Origin: Chitinophaga sp. YR573
Lineage (GTDB): Bacteria > Bacteroidota > Bacteroidia > Chitinophagales > Chitinophagaceae
Length of the DNA: 64,000 nucleotides
Direction: 5' to 3'
Assembly: GCF_900110995.1 (NCBI RefSeq)
Contig: NZ_FOJF01000001.1
Span: forward strand, 1,009,199-1,073,198
Shown: positions 26,827 through 35,797 of the stretch, one piece after another
How the letters are laid out: the number at the start of each line of letters is the position of its first letter
Numbering within the stretch: position 1 is the first letter of the stretch
Translations under genes and position numbers: made by a program
The notes under the pieces: generated by a model
The model's input: only the letters and a program-made list of their open reading frames with translations
Database searches by the model: none
What the model was told of the DNA's origin: nothing

Positions 26827-29541
26827 ATGAATAAGTTCATTCATGCCATCATTGTGATGGCTATACTGCTGCATGTCTGCACGTCTGCAATTTCGCAGAG
26901 CATATTAAAAGGAACTGTAAAAAATGAAAAAGGTGAACTGCTGGAAAATGTATCTGTAACCATCACCGGACAAAAAGGCGGAACCTCTACAAATGCCGGC
27001 GGAGCTTATCAACTGTCACTCCCTGCCGGTGCCTACAAAATTTCCTTCACCAGTATAGGCTACACCCCTTCTTCTGTTCCTGTTGTAATAGAACATACAG
27101 ACATAACAAAGGATATTATCCTGAACACTGCTGCGGTTGACTTAAGCGAAATAATAGTAGCTGTAGGTAGCCGTGCCTCACAACGAACATCCACCAGCTC
27201 ACTGCTTCCTGTTGACAATATCAGTGCATCGGAACTACAGACCACCGGTCAGTTATCATTTGATAAAGCATTACAATTAAGGGTACCTTCTTTTAATACT
27301 GTTAACACGCCGGTGAATGATGCATCTTCTTTACTGGACCCTTATGAGATCAGGAACATGGGACCCAGCCGCACTTTGATACTGGTTAATGGTAAGCGTA
27401 AGAACCCCAGTGCACTGGTATATATTCAAACATCGCCGGGACGTGGTGAAACAGGCGCTGATCTTGCAGCCATTCCTACAGATGCCATCAAACGAGTAGA
27501 GATCCTGCGCGATGGCGCCTCCGCTCAATATGGCTCTGATGCCATTGCCGGTGTTATGAACATTATTCTGAAAGATAAGTTCGAGTACACCAACTTTAAA
27601 ATAGCCAGCGGTATTACCCATAAAGGTGATGGATTTTCACTGTCAACAAGTCTTAACAGCGGCGCCAATATTGGCCGTAAAGGTTTCATCAATTATACCA
27701 TTAATTTTCAAAGAGAGAATAAAACCAATCGCCCCGGTAAAGTAGATGCAGAGCAGGATAACAAAGATCTGAGCGATGGGTCCGAAGCAAGTCTTGCGAA
27801 TGTAAAGGCTTTCCTGGCACGTTTTCCGGATGCAAAGAATATCAATGGCACACCCACCAGTACTGCTGCTAAATTCCTGGTGAACACCGGCCTTCCCATA
27901 AATGACTATACTACCTTTTATGCCAATGCGGCCTATATATACAAGAAGGTGCAAAGCTATGCCAATTACCGTACGCCTTACTGGAAACAGGATTATGGAT
28001 TGCTGCATGCTGCCGGAACTGAATACCTGGGCTATGGACCTACCTTCCAGGGCGATCTGAATGATTACAATGCCACAGTTGGATTTAAAACAGAAAAAGA
28101 CGGATGGACACATGATATCAGCTTTACTACCGGAGGTAACAAACAGTTATATACAGTAGATAATACCGTGAATCATTCTTTAGGGGCAAATAGTCCTATC
28201 TCTTTCAAACCCGGTGGTTTTTCTTTTAACCAGATGGTAGGAAATATTGATATTACCAAAGCGGTGGGTGATAAACTGTCTGTAGGTTTTGGTAGTGAGT
28301 TCCGGAGTGAGAATTTCCAGATCATTGCAGGGGATACTGCCTCCTACTCCGGTGAGGGTGCTAACTCTTTTCCGGGTATCAGTCAGCCCAATGCGCTGAA
28401 AGCAAACCGTTTTAATATGGGCGGATACTTAGACGTGAGCTATGATCTTACTCATTCCCTGCTTTTCAACGGTACTGTCAGAGAGGAATATTACAGCGAT
28501 TTTGGTAGCGCCTTTGTATGGAAGATAAGCGGAAGAGCCAAATTAGCGGATGATATGGTTACCCTGCGTTCATCCATATCCACAGGCTTCCGTGCACCAA
28601 GTCTGCACCAGATAAACCTGCAGATTGCACAGCAAAGTTTTGTTCCGGGCCAGGGCATCCAGACAAAAGGTATTGTAAATAACCACAGCCCCCAGGCACA
28701 TTTGCTGGGAGTACCCGCTCTGAAACCGGAGAAATCCGTAAACTTTACAGCAGGTTTGGGCTTCAAACCATCAAGGAACTTCAGCCTTACTATTGATTAT
28801 TACAATATTGATGTTAAAGACAGGATCATCCTGAGTTCTAACATTACCCACACTGCCAGCGGAACTGCAGCGCTGGACACTGTATTGACCAACAATGGTA
28901 TTGTAGGCGTTAGCTTCTTCACCAATGGTATCCGTACAAAAACACAGGGAATTGATGTGGTGGCCACTTATAAGAATCTGCTGATCGGCACCTCCGGCAG
29001 ACTTACCCTTAACTTTGCAGGTAACTATACCATCTCCAATAAACTGGATGGTGCCCCTACAGATCCAAAGCTCATTAGCGATGCGGGGCAGTCGACCTTT
29101 GACTATATACAGGAAGCGCTGCTTTTAACCAGCAGGCCAAAATACAAAGCTATATTGGGCGGTGACCTGGATATCAGCAAATGGAGCTTCAGTTTGAATA
29201 ATACATTATACGGACCTGCTACTTTCCGCAATGACGGGCTGAATGAGAACCTGAAACTGGTTTTCAAAACCAAAGTGCTGACGGACATTAATATAGGCTA
29301 CCGCTTCGGTAACCGGGTAAGTGCTTCTATAGCAGTAAACAATATCCTGAATATCACACCGGAATATCAGTTGAAAGCATTAAACAGTGACGGACAGGCC
29401 GTTTTAAACGATCCTGTACAGTTGAAAAGCAATATCAATGCTATCACTTTTAATGGCCGGTATAGCATGGTTACCTACGATGCTTCCCACTTCAGCCAAC
29501 TGGGTACTACCTTCCTGGCTACATTGAATTTTAGATTGTAA
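26827..29541 (+). CDS. TonB-dependent outer-membrane receptor, copy 1 (no STN domain)
   Basis: The 904-aa protein has a signal peptide (about 1-24, ending SAISQ), a carboxypeptidase-D-like regulatory domain (about 27-105; LKGTVKNEKGELLENVSVTI), a plug domain (about 110-245; RNMGPSRTLILVNGKR, AIKRVEILRDGASAQYGSDA) and a 22-strand-type barrel ending FLATLNFRL with the terminal aromatic/hydrophobic pattern. It takes up a large ligand across the outer membrane using TonB energy. There is no SusD partner, so siderophore-like or other small ligands are as likely as glycans. It is a close paralogue of the receptor at 31284-34292 over nearly its whole length but lacks that protein's N-terminal STN domain. 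Confidence 0.93.
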   Translation: MNKFIHAIIVMAILLHVCTSAISQSILKGTVKNEKGELLENVSVTITGQKGGTSTNAGGAYQLSLPAGAYKISFTSIGYTPSSVPVVIEHTDITKDIILNTAAVDLSEIIVAVGSRASQRTSTSSLLPVDNISASELQTTGQLSFDKALQLRVPSFNTVNTPVNDASSLLDPYEIRNMGPSRTLILVNGKRKNPSALVYIQTSPGRGETGADLAAIPTDAIKRVEILRDGASAQYGSDAIAGVMNIILKDKFEYTNFKIASGITHKGDGFSLSTSLNSGANIGRKGFINYTINFQRENKTNRPGKVDAEQDNKDLSDGSEASLANVKAFLARFPDAKNINGTPTSTAAKFLVNTGLPINDYTTFYANAAYIYKKVQSYANYRTPYWKQDYGLLHAAGTEYLGYGPTFQGDLNDYNATVGFKTEKDGWTHDISFTTGGNKQLYTVDNTVNHSLGANSPISFKPGGFSFNQMVGNIDITKAVGDKLSVGFGSEFRSENFQIIAGDTASYSGEGANSFPGISQPNALKANRFNMGGYLDVSYDLTHSLLFNGTVREEYYSDFGSAFVWKISGRAKLADDMVTLRSSISTGFRAPSLHQINLQIAQQSFVPGQGIQTKGIVNNHSPQAHLLGVPALKPEKSVNFTAGLGFKPSRNFSLTIDYYNIDVKDRIILSSNITHTASGTAALDTVLTNNGIVGVSFFTNGIRTKTQGIDVVATYKNLLIGTSGRLTLNFAGNYTISNKLDGAPTDPKLISDAGQSTFDYIQEALLLTSRPKYKAILGGDLDISKWSFSLNNTLYGPATFRNDGLNENLKLVFKTKVLTDINIGYRFGNRVSASIAVNNILNITPEYQLKALNSDGQAVLNDPVQLKSNINAITFNGRYSMVTYDASHFSQLGTTFLATLNFRL

Positions 29542-29612
29542 AAGTGGTTGACCTGTGCAGTTGGGGGGCGGTAATATCGCAAATGCCGCCCCCTTTTAAT
29601 ATTTTTACGAGT

Positions 29613-30170
29613 ATGATAGTTTATACGACATCAAAAACGGACAAAGACCTGTTACAGATCCTGGAACTGCAGAAAAATAATCTGCCGGCCGGTTTAACAA
29701 GTGAACAGATTGCAGCAGAGGGTTTTGTAACAGTTTCCCATAGTTTTGGGGATCTGCAAAAAATGAACAGTATTGAAGAAAGTATCATTGCTAAAGATGA
29801 TGACCGCGTTATAGCCTATTTACTGGCAATGACGGAAAAGTCGAAGTTGGATATACCTATACTGATTCCTATGTTCGATGCCTTTGACAACATAACATTT
29901 CGTAATAAAAAAATATCTGATTATCAGTATATCGTTGTCGGCCAGGTCTGTGTTGCAGCAGGATACCGAGGGAAAGGCATTCTGGACAGCTGTTATGCTG
30001 AATATAAAAAACACTTTGAAAATAAGTATGACTTTGCCATAACAGAGATCTCAAACCGGAATCAGCGTTCCCTGAATGCTCATAAACGGATCGGGTTTAA
30101 TACCATTTACGAGTACCAGGCTCCTGATGGTGAAACCTGGAGTATTGTAATATGGGACTGGAAAGTGTAA
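29613..30170 (+). CDS. GNAT family N-acetyltransferase
   Basis: The 185-aa product has the acetyl-CoA binding motif A in GQVCVAAGYRGKGILDSCYAE, and motif B in SNRNQRSLNAHKRIGFNTIYEY, typical of GNAT enzymes. The start at 29613 (MIVYTTSKTD) is preferred over an upstream GTG at 29544 because the fold begins here and the extra stretch is low-quality. Substrate unknown. It is placed between the first TonB receptor and the FecR gene on the same strand (gaps of 71 and 63 nt). That suggests co-expression with the sigma/receptor system, perhaps modifying an imported compound, which is inference only. Confidence 0.88.
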   Translation: MIVYTTSKTDKDLLQILELQKNNLPAGLTSEQIAAEGFVTVSHSFGDLQKMNSIEESIIAKDDDRVIAYLLAMTEKSKLDIPILIPMFDAFDNITFRNKKISDYQYIVVGQVCVAAGYRGKGILDSCYAEYKKHFENKYDFAITEISNRNQRSLNAHKRIGFNTIYEYQAPDGETWSIVIWDWKV

Positions 30171-30233
30171 ACGCAATGTTATTAGCCAGAATGGAGTAAT
30201 TTTTTGTATTTTTCTCCTAACAATGGACCTGTA

Positions 30234-31250
30234 ATGAAAAATGCTATGGACAAGTACCGGCTTTATCAAACCGAAGATTTTATTCAGGATGAATCGTTTA
30301 TCAACTGGGTACTGAACCCGGAAGAAGCGAGCAACAAATCATGGGCCGCCTGGGTAAAATCCAATCCACATAAAAAAGAAACAGTCCAGAAAGCAATAGA
30401 TATTATCCGTTCTTTTGATTTTAAACAGGAACCGGTAGCGGAAAACTTTTATACTGATCTCAAGCAAAGCATTGATCAGACAATTGGTTATAAAAACCAG
30501 GAGAGTTCCAAAGTGGCTACCTTATTCCCAAAATGGCTGAGCGTAGCTGCCGTTGTTACCGGTATACTATTGGGTGGTGCGCTGGTATACTATTTCATGA
30601 AACCTTCTTATACAGTCATTGCTACTCCTTATGCAGCAACTAAAACGATATGGCTGCCTGATAGTTCTGAAGTTGTGCTGAATGCCCATTCAAAGATCAG
30701 GTACCTCAGCAGCTGGCAGGAGCATAAAAGAGAAGTATGGATAAGCGGTGAGGCATTTTTCAAAGTAAGACATATCGCTACTACCGGGGAAACACAGCAC
30801 TTCAAAGTATATACAGCCAATGCGGAAATTGAAGTACTTGGAACCGAATTCAATGTGAAAAGTAATGATAGTACTACAGGCGTAATGCTTCAGAAAGGGA
30901 AAGTAAAATTCAGTGTTCCGGCGCTGAAGCAGCAAACGATTATGCAACCTGACGATTACTGCCAGTTTGATGCATCACTTGGAAAAATTATTATCAGCCC
31001 TATAGACCCTGAGTTGTATACATCATGGATGAAACACAAATACAGGTTTGAAAAAACACCAGCCAGGGAAGTATGCCAAACCCTTACAGCCTATTTTGGT
31101 TATAGTTTCATTTTCCGGCGCAAGGACCTGTCAGAACAGCACATTTCCGGAACATTGGAGTTACAAAATGAACAATTGCTGCTGAACACTCTTTCTGAGT
31201 TGCTGAATGCTTCTATCACCAAAAACGGACGGGATATTATTATAGAGTAA
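30234..31250 (+). CDS. FecR-type anti-sigma factor
   Basis: The 338-aa inner-membrane protein has an N-terminal cytoplasmic part with FINWVLNPEEASNKSWAAWV, a single transmembrane helix (about 103-122; LSVAAVVTGILLGGALVYYF), and a periplasmic FecR domain (TIWLPDSSEVVLNAHSKIRY, REVWISGEAFFKVRH, EIEVLGTEFNVKS). A C-terminal DUF4974-like domain (about 255-335; RFEKTPAREVCQTLTAYFGY) follows. It should bind the ECF sigma factor and receive the signal from the STN domain of the next gene's receptor. The start at 30234 (MKNAMDKYRL) is favoured over a TTG at 30204; Met at codon 5 is also possible. It lies 33 nt before the second receptor. Confidence 0.92.
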   Translation: MKNAMDKYRLYQTEDFIQDESFINWVLNPEEASNKSWAAWVKSNPHKKETVQKAIDIIRSFDFKQEPVAENFYTDLKQSIDQTIGYKNQESSKVATLFPKWLSVAAVVTGILLGGALVYYFMKPSYTVIATPYAATKTIWLPDSSEVVLNAHSKIRYLSSWQEHKREVWISGEAFFKVRHIATTGETQHFKVYTANAEIEVLGTEFNVKSNDSTTGVMLQKGKVKFSVPALKQQTIMQPDDYCQFDASLGKIIISPIDPELYTSWMKHKYRFEKTPAREVCQTLTAYFGYSFIFRRKDLSEQHISGTLELQNEQLLLNTLSELLNASITKNGRDIIIE

Positions 31251-31283
31251 GTCACCTTTTTAGCAAGAAACTGTTATGAGCAT

Positions 31284-34200
31284 ATGATCCTACGCATGCT
31301 AAGGGTATGGTTTATTGTGATAAGCCTGTTGACCTGTGCAGTAAATACACTGCAGGGACAGGACTTTGTGCAATTGGGTAATAACCAGGATGATAAAGTT
31401 CCGCTGAAAAACGTACTGACAGCATTCGAAAAAAAATACAATATCAATATCCTGTACAGAGAAAATATTGTTCAGAATAAAATGGTAGCAGCCATCAAAA
31501 CGGACAGCTACAATACTGATACAGCGCTCTATAACCTGCTTACCCCTCTTGGGCTGACATTCAAAAAAATTACGGCCACTCAGATCATCATTTCAGAAAC
31601 ATCCGGCTTAAAAACAGGAGGCTCCGGCTACATTAATGACCAGCCAAACCTGCTAAGAGGAACTGTAAGAAATGAAAAAGGCGAGCCGATGCCAAATGCA
31701 TCTGTGATCATTATGGGCATCCCTAAAGGAACTGTTACAGATGCCTATGGAAATTACCGGCTATTACTTGGTAGCGGGACTCATAAAATTCTCTTCAGCA
31801 GTGTTGGATATAACAGTCACTCAACTACTGTTAAAATTGAAAATGCAGATATAAGAAGAGATATAATGCTCAGCAATGCTGTGGCGGACCTGAGCGGGGT
31901 AGTCGTAACTGTAGGCAGCCGTGCATCACAACGAACGTTTACCAATACGCCACTTCCTGTTGATAACATCAATGCTGCTGAGTTGCAGACCACCGGTCAG
32001 TTATCATTTGATAAAGCGTTGCAGTTGCGGGCCCCTTCTTTTAATACCATTAACATGCCTGTACATGATGCCACGTCTTTGTCGGACCCCTATGAGATAA
32101 GGAACATGGGCCCCAGCCGTACACTGATATTGATAAACGGAAAACGAAAGAATGCCGGTTCGCTGGTGTATATACAGACCTCACCGGGACGCGGTGAAAC
32201 AGAAACCGATCTCTCCGCCATTCCTACCGACGCCATTAAACGGGTAGAGATCTTACGCGACGGCGCCTCTGCCCAATATGGATCGGATGCTATTGCAGGT
32301 GTCATGAATATCATTCTTAAAGACCGGTTCGAATACACAAATTTTAAAATAGCCAGCGGCATTACACATAAAGGCGATGGTTTTTCGCTGTCAACCAGTC
32401 TTAACAGCGGCGCCAATATCGGGACCAAAGGATTTATCAATTACACGATTAATTTCCAGAAGGAAAATAAAACAAACCGTCCCGGCATAGTAGATGCAGA
32501 ACAGGATAACAAAGATCTCGGCGATGGTACTGCTGCGGGTCTTGCTCAGGTAAAAGCATACCTCGCACGTTTCCCGGATGCCAATAATATCAACGGAACA
32601 CCCATCAACAGGTCTGCAAAATTCCTTGTCAACGCCGGTATTCCTTTAAAAGACAACACCACCTTTTATGCCAATGCGGCTTACGTGTATAAAAAAATCC
32701 AAAGCTTTGCCAATTACAGAACCCCTTACTGGAAACAGGACCCCTATAATTTATTACATGCTGCCGGCACTGAGTATCTCGGTTTTGGGCCCACGTTTGC
32801 AGGAGATCTCAATGACTATAATGCTACCCTTGGCTTAAAAAGTGAGGTAGGCAGCTGGAATACTGATATCAGCCTTACTATTGGAGGAAACAGACAGTTG
32901 TATTCAGTGAACAATACCTGGAACCCTTCACTGGAAGCACAAAGCCCCGTTTCATTCAAGCCTGGTGGTTATGCTTTTAATCATGTAGTAGGAAATATTG
33001 ATATTACAAGAGCGGTCAGTGACAGGTTATCTATTGGTTTTGGATATGAATTCCGTAATGAGCGCTTCCGGATTATTGAAGGAGACACTGCCTCTTCTTC
33101 CGGCATTGGTCCTATTTCTTTTTTCGGCATCAGTGCAGCTAATGCTATTAAAGCGTATCGCTTTAATATTGGCGGCTACCTTGATGTAAGCTATGATCTT
33201 TCAAAGTCGGTACTGATCAATGCTACAGCAAGACAGGAATATTACAATGATTTTGGCAGTGCCTTTGTGTGGAAGGTGAGTGGGAGAACTAAACTGATGG
33301 GTGATAAACTAACCCTGCGTTCGTCTGTATCCACCGGCTTCCGTGCACCAGGCCTGCACCAGGTAAACCTGCAGATTGCACAACAGATTTTTGTTCCGGG
33401 ACATGGCATCCAGACACAAGGAGTAATAAGCAATAAAAGTGTGCAGGCCCATTTACTGGAAGTCCCCAGCCTGAAACCGGAGCGATCGCTCAACTTTACT
33501 GCAGGATTTGGTCTGAGACCTTCAAAGGACTTTAGCCTTACACTGGATTATTACAATATTGATATCAAAGACAGGATCATCCTGAGTTCCAACATAGGGC
33601 ATACTTCCCGCGGTAGTACGCAACTGGATGAAGTGTTAACGGCCAATGGCATTGTTGGTGTCAGTTTTTTTACTAATGGTATAAGGACTAACACACAGGG
33701 CATTGACCTGGTGGCTAATTACAGGAACATACAGATAAATCCGGGTAGCTGGTTAACGGTTAATCTTGCAGGTAATTATACTATTTCAAACAGGCTGCTT
33801 GGTATGGTCTCAAACCCAAAACTGATCGCAAATGCAGGGCAGGCTGTTTTTGACTATACACAGGAAGCATTGCTGTTAACGAGCAGACCAAAATATAAAG
33901 CCATATTGGGTACTGATCTTACACTAAACAGGTGGGGCTTTTTCCTGAACAATTCACTATTTGGCCCTGCTACTTTCCGCAGCGAAGGATTGAACAGGAA
34001 TATAAAACTGGTTTTTAACAGCAAAGTGGTGACGGACATCCATATAAGTTACCAGTTCAACCGCCGGCTGGGTGTATCACTGGCCGTAAACAACATTTTG
34101 AATATCCTTCCTGAGTATAAGCTGAAAGCATTAAATACCGAGGGCCAGGCTGTTTTAAATGATGCGGCTCTTGTTAAAAGGAATATCAATGCTATTACCT

Positions 34201-34292
34201 TTAATGGCCGGTATGGTATTGTTACTTATGATGGCTCACATTTCAGCCAGTTAGGTACTACCTTCCTCGCTACATTGAATTTTAAGTTGTAG
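31284..34292 (+). CDS. TonB-dependent transducer, copy 2 (with STN domain)
   Basis: The 1002-aa outer-membrane receptor has a signal peptide (about 1-26), an STN domain (about 35-110; VPLKNVLTAFEKKYNINILY), a carboxypeptidase-like domain (about 120-200), a plug (RNMGPSRTLILINGKRKN, RVEILRDGASAQYGSDAI) and a barrel ending FLATLNFKL. The STN domain contacts FecR-type proteins in the periplasm, so this is the signalling receptor of the locus. From the carboxypeptidase-like domain onward it is a near copy of the product of 26827-29541. Its last 11 nt overlap the end of the convergent methyltransferase gene. Confidence 0.94.
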   Translation: MILRMLRVWFIVISLLTCAVNTLQGQDFVQLGNNQDDKVPLKNVLTAFEKKYNINILYRENIVQNKMVAAIKTDSYNTDTALYNLLTPLGLTFKKITATQIIISETSGLKTGGSGYINDQPNLLRGTVRNEKGEPMPNASVIIMGIPKGTVTDAYGNYRLLLGSGTHKILFSSVGYNSHSTTVKIENADIRRDIMLSNAVADLSGVVVTVGSRASQRTFTNTPLPVDNINAAELQTTGQLSFDKALQLRAPSFNTINMPVHDATSLSDPYEIRNMGPSRTLILINGKRKNAGSLVYIQTSPGRGETETDLSAIPTDAIKRVEILRDGASAQYGSDAIAGVMNIILKDRFEYTNFKIASGITHKGDGFSLSTSLNSGANIGTKGFINYTINFQKENKTNRPGIVDAEQDNKDLGDGTAAGLAQVKAYLARFPDANNINGTPINRSAKFLVNAGIPLKDNTTFYANAAYVYKKIQSFANYRTPYWKQDPYNLLHAAGTEYLGFGPTFAGDLNDYNATLGLKSEVGSWNTDISLTIGGNRQLYSVNNTWNPSLEAQSPVSFKPGGYAFNHVVGNIDITRAVSDRLSIGFGYEFRNERFRIIEGDTASSSGIGPISFFGISAANAIKAYRFNIGGYLDVSYDLSKSVLINATARQEYYNDFGSAFVWKVSGRTKLMGDKLTLRSSVSTGFRAPGLHQVNLQIAQQIFVPGHGIQTQGVISNKSVQAHLLEVPSLKPERSLNFTAGFGLRPSKDFSLTLDYYNIDIKDRIILSSNIGHTSRGSTQLDEVLTANGIVGVSFFTNGIRTNTQGIDLVANYRNIQINPGSWLTVNLAGNYTISNRLLGMVSNPKLIANAGQAVFDYTQEALLLTSRPKYKAILGTDLTLNRWGFFLNNSLFGPATFRSEGLNRNIKLVFNSKVVTDIHISYQFNRRLGVSLAVNNILNILPEYKLKALNTEGQAVLNDAALVKRNINAITFNGRYGIVTYDGSHFSQLGTTFLATLNFKL

Positions 34293-35451
34293 CTTTTATC
34301 AGCCTCACGGCAAACATACTGTCAGCCTTCTCATCATAACCTTTTATCACCCCTCCCTCCTCCTTTTTCAAGCCTGTCTTTTCTTCTATGTATTGTACTA
34401 CCTCTTCATTCTCTTTCTTAAAAACAGAGCAGGTGATGTAGATCAATGATCCTCCGGGTTTTAACAACTGTACTACATTCTCTGCTATACGTTTTTGTAA
34501 ATCCTGGTAAGTAGCTATACTCTCTTCATCAAAATAATACAGGTTCTCCGGAGAACGGCCCCAGGTACCGGAACCGGTACAGGGTGCATCCAGTATGATC
34601 TGATCGAATTTCCTGGTAGCTACAGGGGAATTGGTGACAGGGGATGTGAGATCCAGTATAACATCCTCATAACTGCGGATATTAGCCTCTTTAAAGCGCT
34701 GATGCAGGTTTTGGAGTATAGAGGACCGTACGTCACTAACGAGCAGTTTTACGCCCGGTTCCTTGTCCATTAACATGATAGATTTCCCGCCGCTTGCTGC
34801 ACAGCAATCCCACCATGTTTCTCCTGCTTTTGCATGGAACAGATCTCCCACTTTCTGTGAAGAAAGGTCCTGGATCTCATACCAGCTTTTATCAGTGATA
34901 ATAGTATCTATTTTGGTACTGTTGAGTAACGCAATACTCTCATTGCTGACAGCTGTGAATGTGATGTTTGCTGCTTCCAGCAGTTTTATGATAGCAGCTT
35001 GTTTTTTATTCCTTGTGCGGATAAAAAGATAAGGCTGTGTGAAGAAAGAATAAGCAAATTTAGTCGCATCAATATCTTCTGAAAGAAGAGATAATAAGGG
35101 AAAGATATCTTTTACATCTCCATCAAATGAAAGTATAGATAACTTCTCTGCCAGTGACAGGATTATCTTTTCATTCCATTCAGGACGGAAAAACTGCAAT
35201 AGTTCATTGTTCTCAGATTCACATAGAAAAGTACCCTTTAATATTCTCTCCGGCACAGCTCTTTCATCTTTCCACAGGTGCCCTAAGCGGTAGTAATGAT
35301 ACACCAGCTGCGATACCCAGCGACGATCACGGCTGCCCATATAAGGACGCTGTTTAAAGAACCCTTTCAGGAAATGGTGCAGGGGCACTTCTCCGTCATA
35401 AACGAGTATGATTTCTTCTGCAGTAGATAAGTAATTTTCCCAGCGGGTCAT
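34282..35451 (-). CDS. RsmB/NOP2/Sun-type RNA m5C methyltransferase
   Basis: The 389-aa enzyme has the SAM-binding and catalytic core of RNA cytosine-5 methyltransferases. Motif I is ETWWDCCAASGGKSIML, motif IV is LDAPCTGSGTWGRSPE with one catalytic Cys, and motif VI is SLIYITCSVFKKENEEVV with the second catalytic Cys. The N-terminal helical part (about 1-130) resembles that of RsmB. RsmB methylates C967 of 16S rRNA in E. coli, but which RNA this protein modifies is uncertain. The gene stands alone, convergent with the TonB receptor with an 11-nt overlap, and a repeat cluster lies upstream. Confidence 0.9.
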   Translation of the reverse strand: MTRWENYLSTAEEIILVYDGEVPLHHFLKGFFKQRPYMGSRDRRWVSQLVYHYYRLGHLWKDERAVPERILKGTFLCESENNELLQFFRPEWNEKIILSLAEKLSILSFDGDVKDIFPLLSLLSEDIDATKFAYSFFTQPYLFIRTRNKKQAAIIKLLEAANITFTAVSNESIALLNSTKIDTIITDKSWYEIQDLSSQKVGDLFHAKAGETWWDCCAASGGKSIMLMDKEPGVKLLVSDVRSSILQNLHQRFKEANIRSYEDVILDLTSPVTNSPVATRKFDQIILDAPCTGSGTWGRSPENLYYFDEESIATYQDLQKRIAENVVQLLKPGGSLIYITCSVFKKENEEVVQYIEEKTGLKKEEGGVIKGYDEKADSMFAVRLIKATT

Positions 35452-35472
35452 ACTAATAAGTTATAATAAAGA

Positions 35473-35591
35473 GGGGACTCCTAACGGAGTCTGTGTTTTG
35501 TTGTATTGTACGTTTGCTACAAACACGAGGCTCCTAACGGAGCCAAATTTGCTGACTAAATATTTGCTACAAACGCGAATCGAATGGAGCC
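35473..35591. repeat. Half-element and decayed copy of the nested palindromic repeat
   Basis: An inner unit (35473-35491, GGGGACTCCTAACGGAGTC) is followed after 25 nt by an outer unit (35517-35544, CTACAAACACG then GGCTCCTAACGGAGCC). This is the same order and spacing as the right half of the complete elements. A third, decayed outer unit, still showing TTTGCTACAAACGCG and GGAGCC, occupies 35563-35591. Confidence 0.85.
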
Positions 35592-35618
35592 AAAAATTCT
35601 TATCTGAAAATCTTCGCA

Positions 35619-35785
35619 GCATTAAAGCTCCGTTAGGAGCTTCGTGTTTGTAGCAAATATCTTTAAAAACAAAACACAGACTCCGTAGGAGTCCCCTGAT
35701 ATTAGCCGTTTAGGGGACTCCTACGGAGTCAAATAGAATATTATGTTTTACTACAAACACGAAGCTCCTAACGGAGCTTTAATGC
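35619..35785. repeat. Nested palindromic intergenic repeat, copy 2 (complete)
   Basis: The outer arms, 35619-35653 and 35751-35785, are perfect 35-bp inverted copies. The inner arms, 35679-35696 and 35713-35730, are perfect 18-bp inverted copies identical to those of the element at 2691-2846. The centre is 16 nt, the same length as in copy 1 but unrelated in sequence. It starts 13 nt beyond the sucB stop codon and could serve as its terminator. Confidence 0.92.
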
Positions 35786-35797
35786 AGTTAAAAACTT

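Noticed and set aside
35473..35785. CRISPR array in the repeat cluster at 35.5 kb
   Set aside because: Repeats are inverted and nested and spacers are not of uniform length; no cas genes are near.
2691..35785. 33-kb genomic island or composite transposon bounded by the two palindromic repeats
   Set aside because: The interval contains ordinary chromosomal genes (mnmA, uronate catabolism) with uniform character, no integrase or transposase and no target duplications that I could see.
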